This document shows, in pieces, positions 55,701 to 59,333 of a stretch of DNA of 64,000 nucleotides. Source of the stretch: Cyrtodaria siliqua (Eukaryota; Mollusca; Bivalvia; Adapedonta; Hiatellidae). The translations under genes and the position numbers were made by a program. The notes beneath the pieces were generated by a model. It saw only the letters and a list, made by a program, of their open reading frames with translations. It had not been told where the DNA came from and searched no databases. The number at the start of each line of letters is the position of its first letter. Position 1 is the first letter of the stretch. The DNA lies in contig JAWPHD010010221.1 of the NCBI GenBank assembly GCA_037043455.1, positions 31,941 through 95,940 on the forward strand, in the 5' to 3' direction.

Positions 55701-58700
55701 GAAAGCCGTAAAAAAGAGGCTGTAAAAACTGCCTAATTTGCGAGGTTGGCTGAAATTTTTACTTTTCAAATTTAACGCGCTTATGATCGATTTACCTGTA
55801 TCGATAAAATAGTAAATGGCGGCGTTCAAGCGCGACAGCATAAATCGATAAACTAGAGCGTTTATGAACCCGTTTCTCCTCCCTGTATACTTACTCCCTG
55901 GGATAAGGTAATGATTTTGTGTTTTGTTACTCAATGCGGGTATGACTGAAAAATAAGTTCAGGCAATTGTCGAATAATTAGTATTTTTCAATAAAAATGA
56001 AACGAAGACCAGAATAATATTGCATTCGATCAACATTTGTCAAGTTGGTTAGGGTTGAAAATGTATCTAAATCTGATGAAAGTCTGCCTGGGGAGAAACC
56101 GAAAAAGAATTAATAAGTTTTACGATTTCAGTTGGTATCTTCAAGACGAAAAGGGTTTTTGGCACTGTTCACTTTGAAGTTTGTCTCCTGTTATACACCT
56201 GGTTTTTTTGTTGCTAAATACACCGTTTTTTGAAGGACCATCTAGTTCTCAGGAGGACTACTAGATTTTTAAAGTCACTAGTCCTGCGGACTACCCGTTT
56301 AAAAAAGTTAGTGTCGAACCCTGTATAAAGACACTGACAAAGTTGGGTAAATATCAATTACAAAATGAGGGTGCTAGAGTGTAACACCTTGGGCAGGGCA
56401 AATGTGACCCCAGGGCTACATGTAATATATGAGAGCTTTGTGGTTTCAGAGAAGAAGATTTTTTAAGTTTTTCCCTATACAAGTCTATGTAAAACATGAT
56501 CCATGGGGCGGGGCCAAATGTGACCCCATGTCACCATTTGAACAAACTTGGTAAAGGACCATAATAGTATAGTAAATGCAAAATATTAAACCTATGGCTC
56601 TTGTAGTTCCAGAGAAGAAGACTTTAATGTGTTTCCTATATAAGTCTATGTAGAACATTTGAACAAACTTGGTAGAGGACCATAATCTTAGTAAATGCAA
56701 AATATTAAACCTCTGGCTCTTGCAGTTTCAGAGAAGATTTTTTTCCCCTATATATATATATATATATATGTCTATGTAAAACTGTGACCCCCAGGGCACG
56801 GCCAAATTTGACACCAGGGTCAGCATTTGAACAAACTTGGTAGAGGACCATAAGCTTATAGCAAATGCAAAATATTAAACCTCTCTTGCAGTTCCAGAGA
56901 AGATTTTTTTCAGCTTTTCCCTATACAAGCCTAGATGTAAAACTGTGACCCCCGTGGCGGGGCCAAATGTCACCAGGGTCACCATTTGAACAAAATTGGT
57001 AGAGGACCATAAGCTTATAGCAAATGCAAAATATTAAACCTCTGGCTCTTGCAATTTCAGAGAAGAAGATTTTTTAAGTTTTTCCCTATACATGTCTATG
57101 TAAAACATGTGACCCTTGGGGCGGGGCCAAATGTGACCCCAGGGTCACCATTTAAACAAACAACTGGTAAAGGACCATAAGCTTATAGTAAATGCAAAAT
57201 ATCAAACCTCTGGCTCTTGTAGTTTCCGAGAAGAAGATTTTTTAAAGTTTTTCCATATATGTCTATATGAAAAACATGCAAAATCTCAATAATACAAACT
57301 TTGGACCCCACGGGGCACGGCCATTTTTTATTCCGGGGACTTTGAAACTGTTGAAATCTGTCCAGCGGTTCCGGAGAAGAAGATTTTTTAAGGTTTCGAC
57401 TATCTATGGTAATGGTGGCCATCTTGGATGTCACGCTGATCTAATTTTAACAAATCCAAAAAGCATTCATCCAAGAATCATCCATGTGAAGTTTGGTAAA
57501 AATTAGCCAAGCGGTTTCTGAGGAGAAGTTGTTTGAAGAAAAGTTAACGACGGATGACGGACGAAGAGTGATCCCAATACCTATCAAGATATGCAGAAAT
57601 GCAATCAGCAGAAAAAAATACACCAGATAGCCAAGTTTCATAAAGATATCTTGAAAAATAAAATATTATAAATACACCGATTTGTTTATAATTGTCTTCG
57701 ATTTCGGGTCCGTTGTCAAGCGAAATAAATTTGCACTAAATAAAGGAAATTTTTTGAAAACGACCCATTTTTTAAAACTTAAAATTTCAATAACTTTTGT
57801 TCTACTAGAGGTCATAATACTTAAAAATCAAGCTGTTTTGCAGAAGTAGTAAAGAGCTCAATAATATACATGAAGTTGAATGCTTTTTTGACATACTTTA
57901 AAAAATGACTGGGATTGCTACTGAAAACAGAATATTTTTGTGTTATTAAAGTGGTTTATGCTGCTACTAAAAATGAATATAATGGCTTTTTTTTTTTTTC
58001 AATGCCTTACCGGTCGTATTTGTTCGCATAGCGGAAATAGTAATTTGACCCTTTTGTAACACACTCTCGTCTCACAAACGCACTGGAAAAGTGTTCTATA
58101 CGACTCATCCTATAAAAAATTGTGTCATTAAGTGTCCCTGGTGCTTTATGCACCAAGTACACATATTTATATGTCAGTGTTTTTTTTATTATGTGTTTTG
58201 TGAATGCAGCCTGTGCCTATACAGCATTGTGAAAAATAGCGGCATTTTTCTAGAAATTGTGAAAATTATGAAATATTATAACAAAAGAAAAAGAAACTTT
58301 TTTCACTTTTATTTTCACAGTTTAATATCCCTTGGTTTTAAGTTTTGTTTTTGGTAAATACAGACTAGTTTTGACACCAGCTTATATTAACACTAGTATC
58401 CTTACTGCCTGTTTTTTTGTTTTTTGTTTTTTTTTCAGATTGTGAATTTTTTGGATGTAATTGTGAAAAAAAGTATACTTTTTGGCATTTTGAATGGGGC
58501 CGAATAACGGCCCGAAATTAGGCATAAAAAAAACACTGTATGTGTTTGCCATTTTCTGTCAAAATAGCGGGAGAATTAATTTGGTGATATATGTAATATT
58601 GGGTGCATTCCGGGTTCTCCCATGGTTACCGAAAGCACTCTCGGTAATCATCGGCTACCACCAGTCACCTTCATGGTTCGCCTATAGGTAGAACGTTGGT

Positions 58701-59333
58701 AACCAATTTTCTCCTGACTCTACACCTGAGATAGTATCGGTGACCTCGTTACCAAATGTTACCATCGGTGGCCATTGGTAACCCAAAGTTAGTCAATGTG
58801 GTTGCCCCTTGGGAGAACCCTGAACGTCATAGAGAATATTTACCTGGCACTAATGCGCCATAGAGAATGTTTTCCCTGCATGTCATCCCGACGCTGATGA
58901 ACATTCTTTAAAGAAAGTCACATGGCACCAGGGAAACTTTCTTTATGACCAGGGTAACTTTCAAAACTGACGAATCAACAACGACAGATCAAAGACACTT
59001 CAAAATTTAAGCGCTTCCGAGACGCTGAAATACCATTTACATATACTGATATAGAACGCTTCTGGCATGCGCTTTGCCATGCGCTTTGCCCATGCAGTGA
59101 TTCTAAACTACTTTACCTACATACCCAATTACAGGTAGGGAAACTAACTCTTTTCTTTTTTTTAAACAACAAATAAATTACACCAAAGAAAAGGGAGATA
59201 ACTCGGTTCTCCTGAAGTTCGGTTTTGAGTCATCTGATTCTTACAATTAGTATTTCCTGTAAATGTTTGTCTAAATACATAATCAAGTACCTTCTTCGTA
59301 GTTTAATGATCGAACATTTCTGTGCCGTGACAT
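16604..59333 (-). CDS. HBS1L: HBS1L canonical form: HBS1-like translational GTPase, 16 coding exons
   Basis: The product is an eEF1A/eRF3-type GTPase that, with Pelota/Dom34, recognises stalled or empty-A-site ribosomes in the cytoplasm and promotes subunit splitting (family knowledge). Joining sixteen GT-AG exons gives 2292 nt, 763 residues plus stop, somewhat longer than the vertebrate protein (about 680). Order: an acidic HBS1 N-terminal segment beginning [14 protein letters not shown], a helical N-domain (about 99-144), a Ser/Thr-rich linker (about 164-312), then the GTPase core. G1 is GHVDAGKST (342-350), the G2 threonine is in RGVTMD (T400), G3 is DAPGH (419-423, with the catalytic His), G4 is NKMD (481-484) and G5 is SGL (520-522). 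Beta-barrel domains 2 and 3 follow, ending in GRFMLRYGG and IAAG. All phases agree. The start was chosen by family match. Nothing in the core is missing, so the gene looks functional. Confidence 0.95.
17040..17345. repeat. Dispersed repeat fragment in HBS1L intron 15
   Basis: AAATACCACACTGTAGACAC and TCGAACCCACGACCTACC resemble dispersed mollusc repeats, the latter like a tRNA-type B box in reverse. The reading frames here (such as 17175-17504) show no domain. The call is weak. Confidence 0.3.
17900..18000 (-). CDS. HBS1L: HBS1L exon 15, domain 3
   Basis: It encodes [20 protein letters not shown] and [14 protein letters not shown] (residues about 675-707). The LNKSTGEV phrase is a strong family match. 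The acceptor is ACTTGCAG and the donor GTATGG. Two bases (AA) are completed by exon 16. Confidence 0.96.
18659..19383 (+). mobile_element. Helentron-like tandem-unit element (GCTCTACTG/GATCAG ends)
   Basis: The left end is AAACAAGAGGTCAATGACC and TTGAAGCTCTACTG. About two units of about 330 bp follow (TTCCTGTGAAGTTTCATG, AACTCTATGTAAACAAAGAT, CATGTCATGCTGATCATTT). The element ends with a microsatellite GACAGACAGACGGACGGAC (19325 onward) and a 3' end CTCTGATCAGTCGAGCTAAA. It sits in HBS1L intron 14. Confidence 0.75.
19431..19643 (+). pseudogene. RecQ-type helicase N-terminal fragment
   Basis: The 70-residue frame contains [20 protein letters not shown] followed by [15 protein letters not shown], resembling the RecQ-family segment around motif 0 and the Walker A motif I (consensus GxGKS with a following L-x-YQ). 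Everything after motif I (DExH and the later helicase motifs) is absent, and the frame runs into unrelated sequence and stops. RecQ-like fragments of this kind are dispersed in mollusc genomes, so this is probably a dead mobile or retrocopied piece in HBS1L intron 14, on the opposite strand. No intact helicase is present. Confidence 0.6.
19721..20002 (+). mobile_element. Short copy of the 9969-12960 element family
   Basis: The left end AAAATTAGAACTATCACTG with hairpin ATCACTGAAGGTGAT matches the 5' end inferred at 12960. The right end has a GACGGGACGCGACAGG-type microsatellite and the hairpin CCCCCACTTCACTTTGTGA. The long tandem core is missing, so this looks like an end-to-end deletion derivative. 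Confidence 0.65.
20130..20233 (-). CDS. HBS1L: HBS1L exon 14, domain 3
   Basis: It encodes [20 protein letters not shown] and [14 protein letters not shown] (residues about 640-674), the start of the C-terminal beta barrel. The acceptor is TTCTTCAG and the donor GTGAGT. The exon ends in phase 0. Confidence 0.96.
21030..21500. mobile_element. Element ending in a long palindrome, HBS1L intron 13
   Basis: The arm at 21301-21388 (ATAGAACATCGTTTACGGTG and TTCACTCGCCC) and the arm at 21391-21480 (GGGCTCGTAAAATTATTG and CACCGTAAATGATGTTC) form an almost closed hairpin around TTC. The region 21060-21388 is repeated in reverse at 29210-29520. Confidence 0.78.
21510..22262. repeat. Direct repeats of about 80 bp flanking other repeats
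   Basis: GTCAATGTGAATGAACT and ATTATAGTAG occur at about 21512-21575 and again at about 22185-22250. They enclose CTCACATG-rich sequence and a MITE. This suggests a segment bounded by direct repeats or a local duplication. Confidence 0.55.
21714..22047. mobile_element. Harbinger-like MITE with TAA target duplication
   Basis: The ends are GGCCAAAAAAAA and TTTTTTTTGGCC, flanked on both sides by TAA (21711-21713 and 22048-22050). Sub-terminal TAGGTGTTTTCC pairs loosely with GGAAACACA. The interior repeats TTAGGGTCGG. A 3-bp TWA duplication with GGCC ends fits PIF/Harbinger (family knowledge). Confidence 0.7.
22581..22676 (-). CDS. HBS1L: HBS1L exon 13, domain 2
   Basis: It encodes [20 protein letters not shown] and [12 protein letters not shown] (residues about 608-639), matching the end of domain 2 (the AGDHVSL-like phrase). 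The acceptor is ACATGCAG and the donor GTATGT. Phases match. Confidence 0.96.
22880..23035 (+). repeat. Solo 3' end of a Helentron-like element
   Basis: GTTTCAGGGAGATGTCAT, then GACAACTGACGTATGACA and GGCCAGTAGAGCTAAT match the 3' region of the tandem-unit elements. It lies about 50 bp from the HBS1L exon 12 donor. Confidence 0.6.
23087..23260 (-). CDS. HBS1L: HBS1L exon 12, domain 2
   Basis: It encodes [20 protein letters not shown] and [20 protein letters not shown], part of the domain 2 beta barrel (residues about 550-607). The acceptor is GATTTTCAG and the donor GTAGGA. Confidence 0.96.
23370..23570 (+). repeat. 3' end fragment related to the 19721-20002 element
   Basis: GTGTTACGGGACGCGATGGG and CACTTCACTTTGTGAAAGC match the right end at about 19880-20000. 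It lies in HBS1L intron 11, a fragment only. Confidence 0.65.
23651..23884 (-). CDS. HBS1L: HBS1L exon 11 (G4, G5)
   Basis: It encodes [20 protein letters not shown] through [13 protein letters not shown] and [13 protein letters not shown] (residues about 472-549). It contains the guanine-specificity motif NKMD and the SGL motif. The acceptor reads ATTTCATTTGTCAG, and its pyrimidine-rich tract is the tail of a SINE inserted immediately upstream. The donor is GTAAAT. Confidence 0.97.
23886..24090 (-). mobile_element. tRNA-derived SINE abutting the exon 11 acceptor
   Basis: On the minus strand there is an A box-like TAGCTTAGTGGATAAG (24067-24052) and a B box-like GGGTTTGCTTCC (24016-24005). 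A body and a short ATTTC-repeat tail follow, ending within a few bases of the splice acceptor at 23885. A related head is at 26684. The tail supplies much of the acceptor's pyrimidine-rich tract. Confidence 0.72.
24226..24342 (-). CDS. HBS1L: HBS1L exon 10
   Basis: It encodes [20 protein letters not shown] through the [11 protein letters not shown] helix (residues about 433-471), the GTPase segment following switch II. The acceptor is TTTCATTCAG and the donor GTAAGT. Phases match on both sides. Confidence 0.97.
24550..25178 (+). mobile_element. Tandem-unit element, about 4 units of about 150 bp
   Basis: CAAAATCCCTCTATGCATGA, TGACCTTTGAGCTGGAGG and CACATCGTCCTCTTATGG recur about every 150 bp. 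The microsatellite ACGGACGGACGGACACACGG (25091 onward) and a short hairpin end (GAGCTGTCCACAAG) follow. The end lies about 20 bp from the HBS1L exon 9 donor. Confidence 0.75.
25197..25309 (-). CDS. HBS1L: HBS1L exon 9, switch I/II (G2, G3)
   Basis: It encodes [15 protein letters not shown] through [17 protein letters not shown] (residues about 395-432). It includes the switch I threonine and the DAPGH switch II motif with the catalytic histidine. The acceptor is ATAACAG and the donor GTATGA. The 3' end of a repeat element lies only about 20 bp beyond the donor. Confidence 0.97.
25485..25635 (+). mobile_element. CORE-type SINE 3' region
   Basis: AGCAGACACCGTCGTGATAT, GGCTGAAATATTGTTAAACA and CGACGTTAAACCACACATAC match the widespread mollusc SINE tail pattern ('CTGAAATATTG...GGCGTTAAAC' followed by a CA-rich tail). 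No A or B box is visible upstream, so the copy is 5'-truncated. Confidence 0.6.
25754..26106. mobile_element. Fold-back element plus adjoining MITE copy
   Basis: Bases 25754-25910 repeat the palindrome of 15640-15798 (AATCTTTTATGGGTATCC paired with GGATACCCACAATTGATT). Bases 25906-26106 are the closest copy of the MITE at 16458-16623, with TTTTCTTGCATATC and GTATGCAAGAAAA ends. It lies in HBS1L intron 8. Confidence 0.72.
26137..26296 (-). CDS. HBS1L: HBS1L exon 8, P-loop (G1)
   Basis: It begins with the P-loop (GHVDAGKST across the junction) and continues [20 protein letters not shown] through [15 protein letters not shown] (residues about 342-394). This is the highly conserved N-terminal part of the GTPase and switch I of eRF3/HBS1 proteins. 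The acceptor is CATTTCAG and the donor GTAAAG. Confidence 0.97.
26684..26852 (+). mobile_element. Degenerate tRNA-related SINE
   Basis: GGCCTCGGTAGCTCAGTGG and ATAAGGCCTTGGC form a good tRNA-like A box region. The B box (CAAGTTCACTCC) is degraded. The body shares CATCTCCCTTTGATACTGC-type sequence with the SINE at 23886. It is not a functional tRNA, because no acceptor stem closes. Confidence 0.65.
26853..28600 (+). mobile_element. Helentron-like element with about 5 units of about 315 bp
   Basis: The left end is AACAAGAGACCCGTGCACC and GACACTCTACTGG. Units recur at about 26949, 27272, 27583, 27900 and 28210 (AACTCTATGTAAAC, GGCGGCCATTTTGATTATTC, AAACTTGATAGAGGC, CCATCTTGGATGACTGG). The end has GATGGACGGACAAAAAGTG and a nested hairpin (AGCTCGCCTGGCC / GGCCAGG ... 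CGAGCT) followed by AAAAA. It is in HBS1L intron 7. Confidence 0.8.
28767..28852 (-). CDS. HBS1L: HBS1L exon 7, entry to the GTPase domain, with tandem GAGCAG acceptor
   Basis: It encodes a Lys-rich lead-in ([20 protein letters not shown]) and the first beta strand MINLVVIG, just before the P-loop. The acceptor is TTTCTGAGCAG, giving a start at 28852 or 28849, one codon apart and both in frame. The donor is GTAACT. It ends on the G that begins the P-loop glycine completed in exon 8. Confidence 0.93.
29210..29520. mobile_element. Inverted half-copy of the 21030-21500 element
   Basis: GGGCGAGTGAAATTATTG, GTAAACGATGTTCTATTTC and TTTAAACTAGGCTATATAAT are the reverse complement of 21060-21388. 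One arm of the palindrome is missing. It contains a short GCGCAAT tandem at about 29390-29412. Confidence 0.78.
29717..30164 (-). CDS. HBS1L: HBS1L exon 6, Ser/Thr-rich linker
   Basis: A 448-nt exon encodes the disordered linker between the HBS1 N-domain and the GTPase (residues about 164-312). It is rich in Ser, Thr, Asn, Lys and Pro and ends near [10 protein letters not shown]. The acceptor is CTTTTCAG and the donor GTAAGT. It starts with CT, completing GCT with the G of exon 5, and leaves AA for exon 7. Low complexity makes homology weak here; the call rests on frame, length and phase. Confidence 0.8.
30256..31990 (+). mobile_element. Helentron-like element with about 6-8 units of about 155 bp
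   Basis: The left end is AACAAGAGGACCAAGAGGCC. Units contain GACCTACTGACCCCAAAAGC, GGTTCCTCCTCTCACCAA, GGGCAATGTATCTATGA and CATGAGGGTGG. The end is TTAACAAGCCAGTGCAGC followed by TAAAAA. Reading frames inside are repeat artefacts. It lies in the large intron between the Ski7-like exon and exon 6. Confidence 0.75.
32236..32438 (+). CDS. Candidate coding exon of an unknown secreted protein, antisense in the HBS1L intron
   Basis: An acceptor-like TTTTGTTCCAG (ending 32235) and a donor-like TTACAG|GTACCC (32438/32439) bound a segment with ATG at 32270. The frame reads [20 protein letters not shown] and then [20 protein letters not shown], a good hydrophobic signal-like start followed by a polar region with one Cys. 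An in-frame ATG also lies at 32252. I do not recognise a family and cannot see the next exon. It may be a chance frame in intron DNA; only the coincidence of splice-like edges and a signal-like start supports it. Confidence 0.22.
32439..33300. other. Intron sequence without a recognised gene
   Basis: It is unannotated DNA within the large HBS1L intron. There is an A-rich stretch at about 32672-32692 and a short AATAT tandem at about 32748-32765. No repeat family is identified. Confidence 0.4.
33302..33388 (+). repeat. Tandem duplication of about 43 bp
   Basis: ACACCTGCATTTGCTATGTC and AAGTTTAGTTGTACCACC occur twice in a row with almost no difference, so the duplication is recent. It sits in a degraded repeat unit (GCCTGGAGGGTCAAGATCAC recurs at about 33288 and 33490). 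Confidence 0.85.
33820..33985. mobile_element. Solo arm of the 4940-5860 fold-back element
   Basis: GGGTTTTACGGCGCACCAAC, GAACGTGCCAGGCTCATCC and CAGAACTGCAGAGTTGCTAC match the right arm at 5680-5860. The tandem core and the second arm are absent. Confidence 0.8.
34186..34352. mobile_element. Fold-back MITE
   Basis: ATTTGGATTCTTGATAGGGG and ACTCACATTCCCTG pair with CAGGGAATGTGAGTCC and CCCTGTCAAGAATCCAAAT. The centre has two direct repeats of TTCACCCTGAATATAAT. Confidence 0.82.
34541..34800 (+). repeat. Two left ends of Helentron-like elements in tandem
   Basis: AACAAGAACCCCAATAAAGC and AACAAGAGGCCCAAAAGGGC are each followed by CTGTGGANGCTCTACTGGC and TAAAACGGCTCTTATATC. These are two successive 5' ends without 3' ends, so rearranged remnants. 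Confidence 0.65.
34804..34990. mobile_element. Fold-back MITE, copy 1
   Basis: TAGTTCTAATTTGGTATGG and ATTTAGGGACTC pair with GAGTCCCTAAATAACCAT and AAATTAGAACTA. The interior AATTGTATAAAATAGG pairs with CCATTTTATATAATTG. Copy 2 lies at 39258-39420, and both share the flank TTAAACCCTTnACCCATG. Confidence 0.82.
34997..36105 (+). mobile_element. Helentron-like element, same family as 18659-19383, 3' end missing
   Basis: The left end is AACAAGAAGTCAATGATC and TTGAAGCTCTACCGG. About three units of about 330 bp follow (GTGAAGTTTCATGAAAATC, AACTCTATGTAAACAAA, CATGTCATGCTGATCATTT). It stops near 36105 without the microsatellite and hairpin. Confidence 0.75.
36240..36870 (+). repeat. G-rich minisatellite of about 110-130 bp units ending in a G run
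   Basis: CAACATATATGTGTAAGAAT and CAACACAGAAATATG recur about five times between GGTGGGG-rich blocks. At about 36838-36863 there is a nearly pure G homopolymer. The proline-rich frame on the minus strand is a by-product of this composition. Confidence 0.8.
36871..37590 (+). repeat. Repeat array with Helitron-like 3' end (same family as 13363-13975)
   Basis: ACTTGTAAACACAGCTTACA and TTTGGTTGTGnTAGG recur about three times. The end has ATTACATAAGCTCTC and TTATTCTTCGAATAGTCGAG, a small hairpin followed by ATAAAA. Homology with the 13 kb copy is extensive. Confidence 0.75.
37990..38362 (+). mobile_element. 3' portion of the 330-bp-unit Helentron-like family
   Basis: ACCAACATCATGTCATGCTG and AGTAGTCGCTACAAACC match 18659-19383. 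The end is GGACAGACGGACGACAGAC, then CACCTGATCTTTGATCAG and TAGAGCTAAAAAC, showing the complete terminal structure. Confidence 0.78.
38363..39190 (+). repeat. Array of the 150-bp and 160-bp unit types
   Basis: AACTAGGCTTGGTACTGAT, AGGGCCATAACTCCACCAAA and CAACCGGAACA recur. These match the reverse complement of 8641-9480 and then the 160-bp type (GGCCATAACTTCGGTGTTAC). Confidence 0.75.
39215..39432. mobile_element. Fold-back MITE, copy 2
   Basis: TAGTTCTAATTTGGTATG pairs with CATACTGAATTAGAACTTGG. The interior AGAGGGGCCCCTTTATG forms the apex. It is about 90% like copy 1 by eye and is inserted after an AACAAGAGGCCC element end. Confidence 0.8.
39433..41250 (+). repeat. Mixed tandem-unit repeats, including a 42-bp triplication
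   Basis: It comprises 150-bp type units (39440-39900), an AACAAGAAATCGGTGGAACC left end (about 39897), and units with CAACCGGAACATCCTGAAAA. GAGTTGAGTGGACAAGCTT recurs about every 42 bp at about 40270-40390. A 330-bp family fragment (about 40535-40880) and 160-bp type units follow, ending in AACAGACGGACAACGGAC and GCCAGTAGAGC at about 41190-41225. Confidence 0.72.
41380..42080 (+). repeat. Degenerate tandem units (TTCCTAACTGAAGTTAT type)
   Basis: CATTCCTAACTGAAGTTAT, GACCTTGACCTTG and TTTTTGTTCCA recur two or three times. GATGGACAACAGACGCC near 42050 marks a degraded 3' end. Confidence 0.6.
42541..42789. mobile_element. Mariner-like MITE with TA target duplication
   Basis: The terminal inverted repeats are CTCAGTTGCAAAAGAAACTG with GGACA, and the matching TGTCC and CTTTCTTTTGCAACTGAG. 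They are flanked by TA on both sides. The length is 249 bp and there is no transposase. The TIR and TA signature fit Tc1/mariner. Confidence 0.82.
43015..43115 (+). repeat. GAT/AAT-type microsatellite
   Basis: This is an imperfect GATGAT/AATGAT run of about 100 bp. The serine-rich frame on the opposite strand comes from it and is not a gene. Confidence 0.9.
44710..45240. repeat. Long-spaced inverted repeat
   Basis: GGTGCTTGTTTCAGCCAAAG (about 44719) pairs with ACTTTGGCTGAAACAAACAC (about 45205). TTTTAGTGGTAAATGAAAAA pairs with TTTTTATTTACCACTAAAA. It is probably a decayed fold-back element. Confidence 0.7.
45774..45838 (+). repeat. 21-bp tandem repeat, 3 copies
   Basis: TTTGAATGTTTTGGTNNGNCA occurs three times in a row. 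Confidence 0.88.
45991..48182 (-). CDS. HBS1L: HBS1L alternative terminal exon: Ski7-like exosome/SKI adaptor region
   Basis: A continuous 2.2 kb reading frame (730 codons with stop) opens at AAG|AA, where G from exon 5 plus AA gives Glu. An in-frame TAA lies directly upstream, so the frame must be entered by splicing. With exons 1-5 the product has 893 residues and no GTPase. Exon residues 1-35 are acidic ([17 protein letters not shown]). Residues 151-571 hold 13 SLSELA-like motifs in a low-complexity Lys/Ser/Gln-rich background. Residues 699-709 read [11 protein letters not shown], close to the stop. Vertebrate and other eukaryotic HBS1L genes have a comparable splice form, called HBS1LV3 or HBS1L3, that bridges the cytoplasmic exosome and the SKI complex (Ski7 function). 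The polypyrimidine tract before the acceptor is weak. An AATAAA lies about 10 nt after the stop (45975-45980). Confidence 0.85.
46054..46086 (-). other. [11 protein letters not shown] motif near the C terminus of the Ski7-like form
   Basis: Exon residues 699-709 read [11 protein letters not shown], followed by [10 protein letters not shown] and a 10-residue tail. Ski7-like splice forms end in a conserved F-x-F/D-x-PSPDD segment that contacts the exosome core (the 'patch 4-like' motif in the literature, recalled and not searched). Its position close to the stop and its strong conservation support the identity of the exon. Confidence 0.8.
46468..47730 (-). repeat. Thirteen-copy SLSELA-like motif array within the Ski7-like exon
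   Basis: Copies start at exon residues near 151, 203, 231, 268, 294, 321, 345, 371, 396, 421, 444, 501 and 562. Examples are [48 protein letters not shown] and [10 protein letters not shown]. The consensus is roughly [GIV]-S-L-[SA]-[ED]-[LM]-[AS]-x-[AST]-[HQ]. Spacing is mostly 24-37 residues, and the intervening sequence is disordered-looking. Flanking residues differ between copies, so this is a peptide-level array and not a recent DNA tandem duplication. I take it as a multivalent version of the short SKI/exosome-contact motif described for Ski7-like forms; that match is from memory and not computed. Confidence 0.8.
48753..48809 (-). CDS. HBS1L: HBS1L exon 5, with tandem CAGCAG acceptor
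   Basis: It encodes a basic linker, [19 protein letters not shown]. The acceptor reads TTTCAGCAG, so the exon can begin at 48809 or 48806 with a one-residue difference and no frame change. The donor is GTATAA. Its final phase (one base, G) joins equally well to exon 6 at 30164 (codon GCT) and to the Ski7-like terminal exon at 48182 (codon GAA), so it is the branch point between the two products. Confidence 0.85.
49061..49195 (-). CDS. HBS1L: HBS1L exon 4, N-terminal HBS1 domain
   Basis: It encodes [20 protein letters not shown] and the following helices through NELLSQQG (residues about 100-144). This is the small helical HBS1 N-terminal domain, with the family pattern of a LxSCLxxxxxVLGxxxPxxxL helix followed by an amphipathic helix. 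Phases fit exons 3 and 5. This exon should be common to both splice forms. Confidence 0.95.
49563..51310 (+). mobile_element. Helentron-like element with about 10 units of about 160 bp
   Basis: The left end is AACAAGAGGCCCAAGAGGGC and GGACGCTCTACTGGC. Units contain GGCCATAACTCCGCTGTTAC, TGGTCCGATCTGGCTGG, TTTTCGAACTTGTCCGAGC, TTTCATTGATATTAACAA and GAAGGCCCTATCGTCTTAAC. The end (GACAACTGACAACTCGGC, ATCCCATAAA) is degraded. An A-rich stretch at 49809-49890 interrupts it. It lies in HBS1L intron 3. Confidence 0.82.
51785..52084. mobile_element. hAT-like MITE
   Basis: The ends CAGTGTTCTCCCCAGG and CCTGGGGAGAACACTG are exact inverted repeats. Sub-terminal TTAAGGCATGTCAC pairs with GTGACATGCCTTAAG. 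The length is 300 bp. I find no clean target duplication. CAGTG ends fit hAT (family knowledge). Confidence 0.8.
52204..52389 (-). CDS. HBS1L: HBS1L exon 3
   Basis: It encodes [10 protein letters not shown] followed by an acidic, Glu/Asp- and Pro-rich stretch ending KLSDIDEG (residues about 38-99). The AAQF phrase is shared with other animal HBS1L proteins. The acceptor is TTTGTTTCAG and the donor GTATTG. Both ends are phase 1. Confidence 0.93.
52901..52969 (-). CDS. HBS1L: HBS1L exon 2
   Basis: It encodes [20 protein letters not shown] and PAT, the conserved acidic stretch that follows the RHRNVR start in HBS1L proteins. The acceptor is ATTTTCAG and the donor GTTAGT. Phase 1 at both ends joins cleanly to exons 1 and 3. 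Confidence 0.95.
53770..54220 (+). repeat. Direct duplication of a segment of about 170 bp
   Basis: GTTGACGAACAAACTGTTCA and following bases to TTATTTCTGATTATTGTTGT (53778-53942) recur at 54066-54218 with substitutions and small deletions. Confidence 0.8.
54400..56323. mobile_element. hAT-like non-autonomous element with 5-bp target duplication
   Basis: The terminal inverted repeats are CAGGGTTCGACACTAAC and GTTAGTGTCGAACCCTG, with sub-terminal CTAGTCC/GGACTA blocks. The flanking TATAA is present on both sides (54395-54399 and 56324-56328). No transposase frame is seen. It contains a nested smaller element. Confidence 0.85.
55304..55900. mobile_element. Small inverted-repeat element nested in the hAT-like element
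   Basis: CAGGGAGTAAGTATATAGGG and GGGAGAAACGG pair with CCGTTTCTCC and TCCCTGTATACTTACTCCCTG. The flanks GGATTAG and GGATAAG are a possible 7-bp duplication with one change. The length is about 597 bp, with no transposase. Confidence 0.75.
58175..58538. mobile_element. MITE with CAGTG ends and TATGT target duplication, copy 1
   Basis: The ends are CAGTGTTTTTTTTAT and ATAAAAAAAACACTG, with exact TATGT on both sides (58170-58174, 58539-58543). The interior CATTTTTCTAGAAATTGTG and GTTTAATATCCCTTGG is shared in opposite orientation with copy 2 at 62116-62506. Confidence 0.87.
58600..58830. mobile_element. MITE with GGGTTCTCCC ends
   Basis: CCGGGTTCTCCCATGGTTAC at the left pairs with GGTTGCCCCTTGGGAGAACC at the right. 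The interior is rich in GGTAACC-like palindromes. No target duplication was resolved. Confidence 0.65.
59291..59333 (-). CDS. HBS1L: HBS1L exon 1 (start codon)
   Basis: It encodes [14 protein letters not shown] plus one base of the next codon, matching the conserved HBS1L start (M-x-RHRNVR). The donor is GTACTT. The main ATG has A at -3. An out-of-frame ATG lies 8 nt upstream, and TTTCTGTTTAG just before it resembles a splice acceptor, so a 5' UTR exon further upstream is possible. Intron 1 is about 6.3 kb and carries nested transposons. Confidence 0.9.

Larger units (their letters stand above)
54246..57590 (+). mobile_element. Helentron-like element interrupted by nested DNA transposons
   Basis: The left end is AACAAGAGGGCCAAGATGGC. 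The tandem part (56340-57430, about 6 units of about 150-165 bp with GGGGCCAAATGTGACCCC, ATTTGAACAAACTTGG and AAATGCAAAATATTAAACC) is followed by ACGACGGATGACGGACG near 57547. A 1.9 kb hAT-like element is inserted at 54400-56323. It lies in HBS1L intron 1. Confidence 0.75.

Noticed and set aside
55491..55934. 147-residue frame as a transposase of the hAT-like element
   Set aside because: No hAT dimerisation or RNase H-like motifs are seen, and the frame crosses the end of the nested inverted-repeat element.
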